From: Bradyrhizobium frederickii | GTDB lineage: Bacteria > Pseudomonadota > Alphaproteobacteria > Rhizobiales > Xanthobacteraceae | Direction: 5' to 3' | Assembly: GCF_004570865.1 (NCBI RefSeq) | Contig: NZ_SPQS01000007.1 | Location: forward strand, 62,001 to 126,000 | DNA: 64,000 nucleotides | In this document: positions 47,122 to 57,207 of the stretch, piece by piece | Position numbering within the stretch: position 1 is the stretch's first letter | Layout: each line of letters starts with the position of its first letter | The notes under the pieces: generated by a model | Databases searched by the model: none | The model's input: only the letters and a program-made list of their open reading frames with translations | Told to the model about the DNA's origin: nothing | Made by a program: the position numbers and the translations under genes

Positions 47122-47982
47122 CTACTGGACCTCGGCGATTTCCGGTGCAAACGACGGCGTCTTCGCGTGAGCCGCCAAGGACCGGTTCGACGGCGATGCC
47201 GGGTCCGGCAACCGGAAAGCGGCGTCGGACGGCACGCCCTGGGAAGGTCGACGCGCAGCATTCGTCGGAAGCACGATCACTTTCGCTCCGATCTTCACCC
47301 GCTCATAGAGGTCAACGACATCCTCATTGGTCAGCCGGATACAGCCGGACGAAACCCGCTTCCCGATCGTATCGGGCTTGTTGGTGCCGTGAATTCGATA
47401 TTCGGTCTCGCCCAGATACATCGCCCGGGCGCCGAGCGGGTTGCCGGGGCCACCTGCCATGAACCGCGGCAGATAAGGCTGACGGGAGACCATCTCCGCG
47501 GGCGGATGCCAATCCGGCCATTCTGCCTTACGGGCCACAGTCTGCTCACCGGACCATGTGAAACCTTCGCGGCCGACACCGATGCCGTAGCGCATCGCTT
47601 GCGTGTCGTTCAGGACGAAATAAAGAAACGTGTTCTTGGTATCGATGATCACGGTGCCCGGTGCCTGGCGGCTTGCATAGTCAACCACCTGCCGGACAAA
47701 AGCGCCGGGACCGTCAGCGGCTTTTGGTGGCTCGACCAGAGGCGCCGGGGCCGGAATCGGAGCCGGAGCCGACACTGATGCATGAACCGGAGGTGCCACG
47801 TAAACCGGAGTTGACGATGCCTGGGCTTGAGGCGCGGACGGCTTCCGCGCCGTTTGCACGCTCGCTGGGCGAGACAGCAAGCCGTAGCCCAATGCGGCGA
47901 CCGCCACGGCGCCAATTGCAACTCTGGCGGCCATTGGTATTGCGAGCGTCTCCGCCTTCCTGCGTTTGGCCCGCTTGCTCAT
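47122..47982 (-). CDS. L,D-transpeptidase (YkuD domain)
   Basis: A 286-residue envelope protein. A basic N-terminus (SKRAKRRK), one membrane segment at about 17-36 and a Pro/Ala-rich linker lead to a YkuD domain. That domain has the catalytic motif YRIHGTNKP...VSSGCIRLTNEDV with the nucleophilic Cys. It forms 3-3 peptidoglycan cross-links or anchors proteins in the periplasm. I chose the ATG at MSKRAKRR; an in-frame codon 14 residues upstream gives a longer acidic tail without support. Confidence 0.9.
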   Translation of the reverse strand: MSKRAKRRKAETLAIPMAARVAIGAVAVAALGYGLLSRPASVQTARKPSAPQAQASSTPVYVAPPVHASVSAPAPIPAPAPLVEPPKAADGPGAFVRQVVDYASRQAPGTVIIDTKNTFLYFVLNDTQAMRYGIGVGREGFTWSGEQTVARKAEWPDWHPPAEMVSRQPYLPRFMAGGPGNPLGARAMYLGETEYRIHGTNKPDTIGKRVSSGCIRLTNEDVVDLYERVKIGAKVIVLPTNAARRPSQGVPSDAAFRLPDPASPSNRSLAAHAKTPSFAPEIAEVQ

Positions 47983-48323
47983 ATGCTTCCCCAGGTCACC
48001 ATGCCCAAGAGAAGTATCCAGCAAGTTTTAAGAAACTTCGAAGCGAGTTCGTTCAGATTGGAACCGGCAGCGATGGTTAACGCCGAACTATTTTCCGTCG
48101 TTGCGTCCAAACCAACTCGCTCAAACGAGAAGTCGGCCCAATGCAGGCTAGCCCGCCCTGACGCGTCAGCCATTGAACGGCGCAACGCGCAAGCCATTGA
48201 AATGACTACGCCCGGCTACTGTGCATGGGGTTGTTTTTCAGTTTTTGTCTTGGCCCCCCGTGATCTTCTCTCTCATCGGGAGAAATCGACAAGTAGATCA
48301 TCTCGACCTGATCTCGCCGCCCC
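47983..48323. other. Intergenic region, 341 bases
   Basis: It holds the upstream region of the L,D-transpeptidase, one copy of a dispersed repeat (48216-48237) and, near 48264-48280, a weak TTCTCTC/GGGAGAA hairpin that may end the peptide-transporter operon on the minus strand. I find no supported gene. Confidence 0.5.
48216..48237 (-). repeat. Dispersed intergenic repeat, second copy
   Basis: A 22-base perfect match, in inverted orientation, to 7630-7651, containing the core CCCATGCACAGTAG. In the first copy the element forms half of a terminator stem; here the partner arm is missing. Sequences like this recur in Bradyrhizobium intergenic regions as I recall them. Confidence 0.6.
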
Positions 48324-49826
48324 CTACTCCCAATACCAGGTCGAGAAATCGTTCTCGTATTGAGGCACGTCCTTCCAGACGCCCTTGAGCTTCTTGTTGG
48401 TGATGGTGATCAGCTGCGGCTGGTAGAGGTAGGCGGAGACCGCGTCGGTGGCCAGCATGCGCTGGGCGTCGCCGAGCAGCTTGGCGCGGGCGGCTTCCTC
48501 CGGCGTCGACACGATCTGCTTGTAGAGCGCGTTGAACTTCTCGTTGTTGTAGCCGAGATAGTAGTCCGGCTCGGTGATCTTGACGAGGTCGAACGGCTCG
48601 ACATGGCTGACGATGGTGAGATCGAAATTGTGCGGACCGTTGGGCGCGAACACCTGCGACAGCCACTGCGCCCATTCGACGTTCTCGATCTTGGCGACGA
48701 TGCCGACCTTGGCGAGCTGCGCCGCCAGGATCTCGCCGCCCTGCCGCGCGTAGGACGGCGGCGGCAGCTTGAGCGAGAGCTCGAGCGGCGTGGCGACGCC
48801 GGCCTCGGCCAGCAGCTTCTTGGCCTTCTCGGGGTCGTAGGGATTGATGCCGGTGGTGTCGACATAGCCTAGCGCGCCCGGGACGTAGAAACTGCCGATC
48901 GGCGTGCCGAAACCATCGACGGCGCCGTCGATCATCGCCTTGCGGTCGATCGCGGCGAGGATGGCGCGGCGGACGCGGACGTCGTCCAGCGGCTTCTTCC
49001 GGTGGTTGATGCCGACGATCGTCTTGGCCCTGGAGCCGCCGACCTGGACGTTGAAGCGCGGATCGGCCTTGAACTGCGCGATCGTCCGCTGGGCGGCAAC
49101 GCGCGGGAACGCATCGACGTCACCCGAGAGCAGCGCGGCGGTCTGCGCCGCCGGTTCGGAGATGAAGCGGATCGTCACCTTGGATAGCTTGACCGCAGCG
49201 GCACTGCGGTAGTCGGCCCATTTGGTCAGCGTGATCGAGGAGCCCTTGGCCCAGGCCCCGAGCTGGTAGGGCCCGGTGCCGACCGGCTGCGTGACGTTGG
49301 TGGCCGCGCTCTTCGGCTCCACGATCGAGCCGCTCGCCTGTCCCAGCAGGAACGGCAGGTTCGGCTCGCCATATTTCATGGTGATCGCAACGGTGTCGGC
49401 GTCGGGCGCATCGACCTTCTCGAAGGCCTGGAACAGGCTCTTGTCCTTGTTGGTGCTGGTCGGCGCGGCGTTGCGCTCGAACGAGAACTTCACCGCGGCG
49501 GAATTGAACGGCTCGCCGTTGTGGAATTTGACGCCCTTGCGCAGCTTGAACGTATAGGTCTTCAGGTCGGGCGAAGCGGTCCAGCTCTCGGCCAGCAGCG
49601 ACGCGACCGAGCCGTCCTCGTTGATCTTGGTCAGCGTCTCGTAGATGTTGTAGAGCGTGACCTCGGCGATCGCGGCGGCGGCGGCATTGGTGGGATCGAG
49701 GCCCGGCGGCTCCAGCGCCATCGCCATGACGACGCTGTCCTTCTTGCCTTGCGCCAGCACCGGCAAAGGCGCCGCGACGAGCGCGGCGGCAACGGCAACA
49801 ATCGACAATTTCCTCAACATGCGCAA
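48324..49826 (-). CDS. Peptide-type ABC transporter substrate-binding protein (SBP family 5)
   Basis: A 500-residue protein with a Sec signal (RMLRKLSIVAVAAALVAAPL, cleavage after LAQ near 26). It has LEPPGLDPTNAAAAAIAEVT and TYTFKLRKGVKFHNGEPF, plus the C-terminal family pattern. It is the last gene of the amidase-led operon, 49 bases after the DppF-type ATPase, an unusual position because the binding protein usually comes first. Confidence 0.92.
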   Translation of the reverse strand: MRMLRKLSIVAVAAALVAAPLPVLAQGKKDSVVMAMALEPPGLDPTNAAAAAIAEVTLYNIYETLTKINEDGSVASLLAESWTASPDLKTYTFKLRKGVKFHNGEPFNSAAVKFSFERNAAPTSTNKDKSLFQAFEKVDAPDADTVAITMKYGEPNLPFLLGQASGSIVEPKSAATNVTQPVGTGPYQLGAWAKGSSITLTKWADYRSAAAVKLSKVTIRFISEPAAQTAALLSGDVDAFPRVAAQRTIAQFKADPRFNVQVGGSRAKTIVGINHRKKPLDDVRVRRAILAAIDRKAMIDGAVDGFGTPIGSFYVPGALGYVDTTGINPYDPEKAKKLLAEAGVATPLELSLKLPPPSYARQGGEILAAQLAKVGIVAKIENVEWAQWLSQVFAPNGPHNFDLTIVSHVEPFDLVKITEPDYYLGYNNEKFNALYKQIVSTPEEAARAKLLGDAQRMLATDAVSAYLYQPQLITITNKKLKGVWKDVPQYENDFSTWYWE

Positions 49827-49875
49827 CTCCCCGGCCTGTTCCGTTCTTCAGCCTACGCCAATCCGGCTCCGGACA

Positions 49876-50876
<1,001 letters not shown>

Positions 50877-50880
<4 letters not shown>

Positions 50881-51896
50881 GCGGTCAGCGCTCCGACGCG
50901 TTCTGCCATCGACACATCAGTCCTGATGCAGCGCACGCCATGGCGCGGTCCGACCTCCACCATCGGCGGCAGCGCGGCGCGGCACGCATCGATCACCAGG
51001 GGACAGCGGTCGGAGAAGGTGCACCCCGCTGGCAGATCAGCCAGCTCCGGCACCGTGCCCGATATCGTCTGCAGCCGCGTCCCCTTGCGCGCGCCGAGCT
51101 TCGGCCGCGCGCGGAACAGGCCCTGCGTATAGGGATGGCCCATGCGGCGGAAGACCTCGTCGGTCGGTCCGCTCTCGACCACGGCGCCGCCATACATCAC
51201 CATCATGCGCTGCACGTTCTCGGCAATGACGCCGAGATCGTGTGAGATCAGGATCATCGACATGCCGCGCTCCTCGACGAGATCGGCAATGAGGTCGAGG
51301 ATCTGGCCCTGGATGGTGACGTCGAGCGCGGTGGTCGGCTCGTCCGCGATCAGGAGGTCCGGCTCGCAGGCGAGCGCCATCGCGATGGTGATGCGCTGGC
51401 GCTGGCCGCCGGAAAACTGGTGCGGATAGGCGTCGACACGCCGCGCCGGATCGGGCAGTCCGACGCGGTCGAGCAAGGCGATCGTCTCGCTGCGTGCCTG
51501 CGCCGCCGAGTATGTCTTGTGCCGCCGCAGCGGCTCGGCGACCTGGTTGCCGATCGTGTGCATCGGGTTGAGCGCGGTCATCGGCTCCTGGAAGATCATG
51601 CTGATGCGGTTGCCGCGCAGGCGGCAATATTCCGCATCCGGTAGCCCGGCGAGCTCGTGGCCGTCGAGCTTGATGCTGCCCGAGACCACGGCGCTATCAG
51701 GCAGCAGTCCCATCAGGGACATCGCGGTGACCGACTTGCCGCAACCGGACTCGCCGACGAGCCCGAGCGTCTCGCCGCGCTTCAGCGAGAAGCTGAGGCC
51801 ACGTACGGCCTGCGCCGGCCCGCGACTGGTGTTGAGGCGGACCCCGAGGTTTTCAACTTCGATCAGCGGCATGTCGGAGCGCTCGGCCATCGTCAT
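50877..51896 (-). CDS. Peptide-type ABC transporter ATP-binding protein (DppD/OppD)
   Basis: A 339-residue ATPase with Walker [17 protein letters not shown], signature [15 protein letters not shown], Walker [13 protein letters not shown] and the C-terminal GCTFSDRCPLVIDAC extension. The start is the ATG in an ATGA overlap with the permease stop (51893-51896); sequence upstream of it belongs to the permease. Confidence 0.92.
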
Positions 51897-52780
51897 CGCT
51901 CCCGCGCCAGTCTGGGATCGAGCAGGTCGCGCAAGCCGTCGCCGAGCAGATTGAGGCCCAGCACCGCGACCGCGATCGCCGCGCCCGGATAGACCGCGAG
52001 CATCGGCGATTGGAACAGCAGGCTCTGCGCATCGTTCAGCATCCGCCCCCAGGACGGCTGCGGCGGCTGCGTGCCGAGGCCGAGATAGGACAGCGCCGCT
52101 TCGGCGAGAATGGCGAGCGCGAACTGGATGGTGACCTGCACGATCAGGATCGACAGGATGTTCGGCAGCACGTGCTCGATGGTGATGCGGAAGCGCCCCT
52201 TGCCCGCGGCGCGCGCGGCCAGCACGAATTCGCGCGCCCAGATCGCATTGGCCGAGCCCCGCGTCAGCCGCGTCAACGTCGGGATCTGGAAGATGCCGAT
52301 TGCGATGATCGAGGTGACCATGCCCGGCCCCGCCACCGCGGCGAGCATGATCGCGGACAGCACGGCCGGAAAGGCGAAGGTGAAGTCGGAGAAGCGCATG
52401 ATGATCTCTTCGGTCCAGCCGCGCCGCGCCGAGGCGATCAGACCGAGCGTGACGCCGAAGGTGAGACCGATGCTGACGGCGATGATTCCGACCATGATGG
52501 TGGAGCGGGCGCCGGCGAGCAGCAGCGAGACGATGTCGCGGCCGAAGGAATCGGTGCCGAGCCAATGCGCCGCCGACGGCGGCCGCAGCTTCGAGGCGAT
52601 GTCGATCTCGTAAGGCGACCACGGCGTCCACACCAGCGACAGGAGCGCCGAGGCCAGCACGAGAAGGCTCAACGCGCCGCCGAGAACGAAGCTGCGGTGG
52701 CGCAGTGCGCGGCGCCAGAAGGTCCGGGCCGGCAGTGGCCGCGTTGCGAGCGGCGCGTCGATGGTCATAGGCGCGCTCAC
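51893..52780 (-). CDS. Peptide-type ABC transporter permease (DppC/OppC)
   Basis: A 295-residue permease. TM1 follows RRALRHRSFVLGG, then HWLGTDSFGRDIVSLLLAGA and the EAA loop AARAAGKGRFRITIEHVLPN. I prefer the GTG start at 52780. It forms a GTGA overlap with the upstream permease stop and has AAGG about 10 bases before it; an ATG four codons later has no SD. Confidence 0.91.
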   Translation of the reverse strand: MSAPMTIDAPLATRPLPARTFWRRALRHRSFVLGGALSLLVLASALLSLVWTPWSPYEIDIASKLRPPSAAHWLGTDSFGRDIVSLLLAGARSTIMVGIIAVSIGLTFGVTLGLIASARRGWTEEIIMRFSDFTFAFPAVLSAIMLAAVAGPGMVTSIIAIGIFQIPTLTRLTRGSANAIWAREFVLAARAAGKGRFRITIEHVLPNILSILIVQVTIQFALAILAEAALSYLGLGTQPPQPSWGRMLNDAQSLLFQSPMLAVYPGAAIAVAVLGLNLLGDGLRDLLDPRLARER

Positions 52781-53727
52781 AGGTCGTGGACCTTGATGCG
52801 GGGATCGATGAAGGCGTAGAGCACGTCGACCACGAAATTGACGATGACGACCATGGTCGCGAGCAGCATCACGCAATTGCGCACCACGATCAGGTCGCGG
52901 TTGGCGATCGACTGGAAGATCAGGCGGCCGAGACCAGGCAGGTAGAACACGTTCTCGATCACGATGGTGCCGGCCAGCAGATTGGCGAATTGCAGACCCA
53001 TCACCGTCATCACGGGGATCATGGCGTTGCGCAGCACGTGGCTCCACAGCACCTCGCGCTTGCCGAGCCCTTTGGCACGTGCGGTGCGGACGAAATCCTC
53101 GCGCAACACTTCCAGCACGGCGGAGCGCGTGACGCGCGCGAGGATCGCGGCCTGCACCACCGCGAGCGAGATCGCCGGCAGCAGCAGCGATTTGAAGCCG
53201 AGCCAGATGCCGTCCTCCCAGCCGGCAAAGCCGCCGGCCGAGAGCCATTGCAGCCGCACGGAGAACAAGAGCACCAGCAGGATCGCAAACCAGAAATTGG
53301 GCAGCGCGATGCCGATCTGCGTCAGCGACATCACGCCGACGTCGCCGAGCTTGTTGTGGTTGGCGGCGGTGTAGATGCCGGCGGACAGCGCCAGCGTCAC
53401 CGTGATCGCCATGGCCATGATCGCGAGCGGAACGGTCAGCAGCAGCCGCTCCCCGATCAGGCTGGCGACCGGCGTGCCGTAGACATAGGAATTGCCGAGA
53501 TCGCCGGAGAGAAGTCCCTTGATCCACTGCAGATAGCGAACCGCCAGGGGCTGGTCGAGCCCGAGCTTGATGGTGAGCGCGCGCACCGCGTCCGGCGAGG
53601 CATCGGCGCCCATCAGCATCTGCGCGGCATTGCCGGGAAGCGCGTCGAGCACCAGGAAGATGATCAGCGAGGCGCCGACCAGCGTCGCCAGCAAGGTCAC
53701 CAGACGTCGGAGGACAAATACGCTCAT
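52777..53727 (-). CDS. Peptide-type ABC transporter permease (DppB/OppB)
   Basis: A 316-residue permease starting MSVFVLRRLVTLLATLVGA. It has LDALPGNAAQMLMGADASPDA and the EAA loop DFVRTARAKGLGKREVLWSHV. It is separated from the amidase by 99 bases and leads the transporter part of the operon. Confidence 0.92.
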   Translation of the reverse strand: MSVFVLRRLVTLLATLVGASLIIFLVLDALPGNAAQMLMGADASPDAVRALTIKLGLDQPLAVRYLQWIKGLLSGDLGNSYVYGTPVASLIGERLLLTVPLAIMAMAITVTLALSAGIYTAANHNKLGDVGVMSLTQIGIALPNFWFAILLVLLFSVRLQWLSAGGFAGWEDGIWLGFKSLLLPAISLAVVQAAILARVTRSAVLEVLREDFVRTARAKGLGKREVLWSHVLRNAMIPVMTVMGLQFANLLAGTIVIENVFYLPGLGRLIFQSIANRDLIVVRNCVMLLATMVVIVNFVVDVLYAFIDPRIKVHDL

Positions 53728-53826
53728 GCGCGCTCGGCTTCAGGGCTCAGCTGCGGCACGATCAACATGTCCGGACGCCGGAGGCAAGTCCCTTGCGCAC
53801 GAGCCCTGTGCTTCATGCCCGTCCCC

Positions 53827-55248
53827 TCAAGCCGGCCAGCGGGACAGAAGGTCGCTCGACGGCTCGAACAGCGCGCTGACGCGCAGCAGCTCCGCATCAC
53901 CGCGGAAGCGGCCGACGAGCTGCAGGCCGATCGGCAGGCCGTCGCGGCCGAAGCCGCAGGGCACGCTGATGGCGGGATGGCCGGTCATATTGAAGGGCAT
54001 GGTCCAGGGGAACCAGTGCGGCCGGACGCTGTCGAAATGCCGTCCATCGATCTCGATGGTGCCGAACAGGTCCTGGCCGATCGGCAGTGCGGTCCGCGTC
54101 AGGGTCGGCATCGCCAGCAGGTGCCCGCGCACAAGTAGCGATTGCACGCGGCGGAACAGCGCGGTGCGCGCGAACATCGCTTCCTGATAGTCGACGCCGG
54201 TGACCTCGGTCGCGAGTGCGAGCTGCTTGAGAAAGGCCTCGCTCAGCTCGTCCTTGTGCTCGGCGGCGAGCTTGGCAAAGCGCGCGCGCCAGACCGTGTG
54301 GTTGATGGCGCGCCAGATCGGCTCGATGTCGAAACCGTCGCCCGAGAATTCCTCGAGCTCGGCCCCTAACCCTGCCAGCCGGTCGAGGCTCGCCTTGAAA
54401 CTGGCGGCGACTTCGGCCGACACCGGACGGCCCGGCGGCGTCAGGCAGTACAGGATCCTGAGCCCGCGCAGATCGCCGCGCGGGGCCGCGGTGCCGATGA
54501 AATCCGGCACGGGCACGCCGATCGACCAGGGATCACAGGCGTCCTCGCCCGCCATGGCCTGCATCATCAGCGCGGTGTCGGCGACGGTGCGCGTGGTCGG
54601 CGTGACATAGGTCTGGTTGCCGAATACGTCCAGCGCCTGGCTGTGCGGGATGATTCCGTTGCTCTGCTTCAAACCCACCACGCCATTGCAGGCGGCGGGA
54701 ATCCGCGTCGAGCCGCCGCCGTCGGTCGCAATCGCAAGCGGCGCGATGCCGCTGGCGACCGCAACCGCCGCGCCGCCGCTGGAGCCGCCGGACGAGCGGC
54801 AGGCGTCCCAGGCGTTGCGGGTCCGGCCGAACAAGGGCGAATCCGTCAGGCATTTGCTGCCGAATTCCGGCGTCGTGGTCTTGCCGATCAGGATGGCGCC
54901 TTCGCTGCGCAGCCGCGCCACCGCGACGGCATCCTCGGTCGGCACGTTGTCCTTGTAGGGAACGGCGCCGAAGGTGGTCTTGACGCCTTTGGTGTTGACG
55001 ATGTCCTTGACGGTGACCGGGATGCCGTGCAGCAGGCCGAGCGGCTCACCGGCCATCAGCTTGCGCTCGGCCGCGCGCGCCTGCGCCATCGCCTCGTCGC
55101 CACAGAGCGTGATGAAACAGTTCAACTCGGGTTGGAGCGCCTCGGCGCGCGCAAGCACGGCACGGACGATCTCGACCGGCGAAATCCGCTTTGCGGCGAC
55201 GAGGCCGCGCAGTTCGGTTGCGGACAAGAGACAGGGGTCGCCGTTCAT
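53827..55248 (-). CDS. Amidase (amidase signature family)
   Basis: A 473-residue Ser-Ser-Lys amidase. The catalytic Lys is in GIPVTVKDIVNTKG, the Gly/Ser-rich signature is CRSSGGSSGGAAVAVASG, and the nucleophile is in ATDGGGSTRIPAACNG. It hydrolyses an amide bond, perhaps of the compound imported by the peptide-type transporter encoded downstream. The start at MNGDPCLL was chosen over codons up to 34 residues upstream that run into the divergent regulator's promoter. The gene is divergent from a LysR regulator. Confidence 0.92.
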   Translation of the reverse strand: MNGDPCLLSATELRGLVAAKRISPVEIVRAVLARAEALQPELNCFITLCGDEAMAQARAAERKLMAGEPLGLLHGIPVTVKDIVNTKGVKTTFGAVPYKDNVPTEDAVAVARLRSEGAILIGKTTTPEFGSKCLTDSPLFGRTRNAWDACRSSGGSSGGAAVAVASGIAPLAIATDGGGSTRIPAACNGVVGLKQSNGIIPHSQALDVFGNQTYVTPTTRTVADTALMMQAMAGEDACDPWSIGVPVPDFIGTAAPRGDLRGLRILYCLTPPGRPVSAEVAASFKASLDRLAGLGAELEEFSGDGFDIEPIWRAINHTVWRARFAKLAAEHKDELSEAFLKQLALATEVTGVDYQEAMFARTALFRRVQSLLVRGHLLAMPTLTRTALPIGQDLFGTIEIDGRHFDSVRPHWFPWTMPFNMTGHPAISVPCGFGRDGLPIGLQLVGRFRGDAELLRVSALFEPSSDLLSRWPA

Positions 55249-55352
55249 CGCCACGTCACGCTCCGGAGCGGGCCGCCGTTGGCCCGAGGACATTGACAGC
55301 GAGAATGACAGTTTTGTTAACTCGCCGTCCAATACGATTTTGATCGCCAACC

Positions 55353-55369
55353 CATACGTTTTCGGTATG
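55353..55369. promoter_or_regulatory. LysR-box-like inverted repeat
   Basis: CATAC-GTTTTCG-GTATG, a 5-bp inverted repeat with T-N11-A geometry (ATAC-N7-GTAT), lies immediately before the LysR start in the 124-base divergent region with the amidase gene. It is a good candidate for autoregulation and activation. Confidence 0.6.
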
Positions 55370-55372
55370 CCA

Positions 55373-56260
55373 ATGGATCTTCGCCGGCTCCGCTATTTCG
55401 TCGCCGTCGCCGAGGCGCGCAGCATCGGCAAGGCCGCCGAGCGGCTGCGGATGGCGCAGCCTCCGCTGTCCGTCCAGATCCGCAAGCTCGAGGCCGAGAT
55501 CGGGGCGCCGCTGTTCCGCCGCGGCACCCGTGGCATGGATCTGACCGAGGCCGGCCAGGCGCTGCTGGCCCGCGCGAGCGAGGCGCTGGCGCTGGCCGTC
55601 GACGGCGCCGAAGCCGCGCGCGCGGTCGCCGCCGGCAAGCGCGGGCGGCTCTCGGTCGGCTACATGTTCGTGCTGGCGAATGCGATGCTGCCGCGGCTCA
55701 TCCCCGAGCTACGGCGCTCGGTTCCCGGCGTCGACCTCGAATTCGCCGAGCTCAGCGCATCGACGCGCGAGGCCCGGCTGCTCGATCGCAGCGTGACGGT
55801 CGCGCTGTGCATGCCGGCCATCAACCATCCCGAGATCCAGGTGGCTAGGATCGGCGCACAGCCCTTCATGCTGGCAATGCCGATCCGCTCGCCGCTCGCA
55901 CGGCTCGTCGCGGTGCCGATGGAGCGGTTGCAGGGCCGCCCGCTGATCGCGTTGCCGCCGCCGGAGCAGGATCCGGCCTCCTCCGCAGTCGCAGCCATGC
56001 TGCGCCGACATCAGATCGTGATGCCGATTGCGAGCCGGGTGGAGACAGTGCATTCGGCGATGAGCCTGGTTCTCGCCGGCGAAGGCTTTGCGATCGTGCC
56101 GGCCTGCGCCAAGCTCGGCGCGCCACGCGGCATCGTGTTCAGGCCGCTGCGCGATGCAGCCGATTCCATCGACATCGCGGTGTGCTGGCGAAGAGATTCC
56201 CAGAGCCCGCTGATCTCCAGATTTCTCAAATGCGCCGAGAAGGTTGTCGCGCGGATATGA
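55373..56260 (+). CDS. LysR family transcriptional regulator of the amidase/transporter operon
   Basis: A 295-residue LTTR. HTH: MDLRRLRYFVAVAEARSIGK and LRMAQPPLSVQIRKLE. The effector domain starts GRLSVGYMFVLANAMLPRL. I chose the ATG of MDLRRLRY; an ATG two codons earlier lies inside the operator-like repeat. It probably controls the divergent amidase-peptide transporter operon. It is convergent with the PfkB kinase gene, stops six bases apart. Confidence 0.92.
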   Translation: MDLRRLRYFVAVAEARSIGKAAERLRMAQPPLSVQIRKLEAEIGAPLFRRGTRGMDLTEAGQALLARASEALALAVDGAEAARAVAAGKRGRLSVGYMFVLANAMLPRLIPELRRSVPGVDLEFAELSASTREARLLDRSVTVALCMPAINHPEIQVARIGAQPFMLAMPIRSPLARLVAVPMERLQGRPLIALPPPEQDPASSAVAAMLRRHQIVMPIASRVETVHSAMSLVLAGEGFAIVPACAKLGAPRGIVFRPLRDAADSIDIAVCWRRDSQSPLISRFLKCAEKVVARI

Positions 56261-56266
56261 GGCGCG

Positions 56267-57202
56267 CTACCAGTTCCCACTCATCTCATGGCTCCAGGGC
56301 GGATCGGCGCCCGGGCGCGTGCAGGTGAGGCCGGCGCAACTGGCGGCAAAGGACAGCGCGCGGCGGAGCTCGTCGGCACCGATGTCCTTCAAGGCTTCCC
56401 GGGCAATACGACCCTGCTTGTGCAGGGCAAAGAGCAGCGCCGCCTGAAAGCTGTCGCCCGCGCCGATCGTGTCAGCGACTTCGACCTCGGGCGCTGCGAC
56501 CTCGATCTGCCCTGCCCCCGCGTGCCACGCGATCGCGCCGTTATTGCCGCGGGTGATGACGACGAGGCTGGTGCCCTGCCCGAGCAGCACGCGCGCGCGC
56601 TGCTGATACGGCTCGTCGCCGAAGAGATAGTCGAAGTCGACATCCGACATCTTGATCAGATCGGCCTGGTTCGCGAACTCGGCCATGCGCGCGAGATAGG
56701 CCGGCTTGTCCTTGACCAGATTGGGCCGGCAGTTTGGATCGAAGGAGATCGTCGAAGTCGGCCGTGCGTCCGCGATCAAGGCCCCGGTCTCGGCCGCGCC
56801 CTGGTCGTTGACCAGGGTGGTCGAGCCGATGTGGACGGCCTCAACCGTGTCGAAGGGAATGGACCCGCGCCGATAGGTCCAGTTCCGCGTCGCGGTCTCG
56901 GCATCGTAGAAGGCGTAGTGCGACTCGCCCGCGACGATGCGGACGAAAGCGAGCGTGGTCTGACGATCGCTGCGGGTCGCGAGATTGAGTTCGACGTGAG
57001 AGGCCGCGGCATGATCTGCGATCATCCGCCCGAACAAATCGGTCGAGATGCCGCCGACAAAGCCGGTCGGCGCGCCCAGCCGCGCCATGCCGATCGCGAC
57101 ATTGAGGCAGGAACCGCCGACGGCCGGCATCACGGCCTCGCGCCCCTCGCCGGTTCGCGTCGGCACGAAATCGATCAGCGCATCGCCGCAGGCAATCAGC
57201 AT
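56267..57202 (-). CDS. PfkB-family carbohydrate kinase (fructokinase-like)
   Basis: A 311-residue ribokinase/PfkB sugar kinase. The N-terminus is MLIACGDALIDFVPTRTGEG, with VGGSCLNVAIGMARLG, and the catalytic DTIGAGDSFQAALLFAL is near residue 250. It likely phosphorylates fructose or another ketose released by the SDR dehydrogenase. AGAGG precedes the ATG used; an in-frame TTG three codons earlier is less likely. It is the last gene of the polyol operon. Confidence 0.9.
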   Translation of the reverse strand: MLIACGDALIDFVPTRTGEGREAVMPAVGGSCLNVAIGMARLGAPTGFVGGISTDLFGRMIADHAAASHVELNLATRSDRQTTLAFVRIVAGESHYAFYDAETATRNWTYRRGSIPFDTVEAVHIGSTTLVNDQGAAETGALIADARPTSTISFDPNCRPNLVKDKPAYLARMAEFANQADLIKMSDVDFDYLFGDEPYQQRARVLLGQGTSLVVITRGNNGAIAWHAGAGQIEVAAPEVEVADTIGAGDSFQAALLFALHKQGRIAREALKDIGADELRRALSFAASCAGLTCTRPGADPPWSHEMSGNW

Positions 57203-57207
57203 GTCAT

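Noticed and set aside
47122-47982. Catalytic defect in the L,D-transpeptidase (Ser instead of His before GCIR)
   Set aside because: SSGCIR is a common variant in YkuD proteins and the upstream His in RIHGTNKP is present, so it is probably active.
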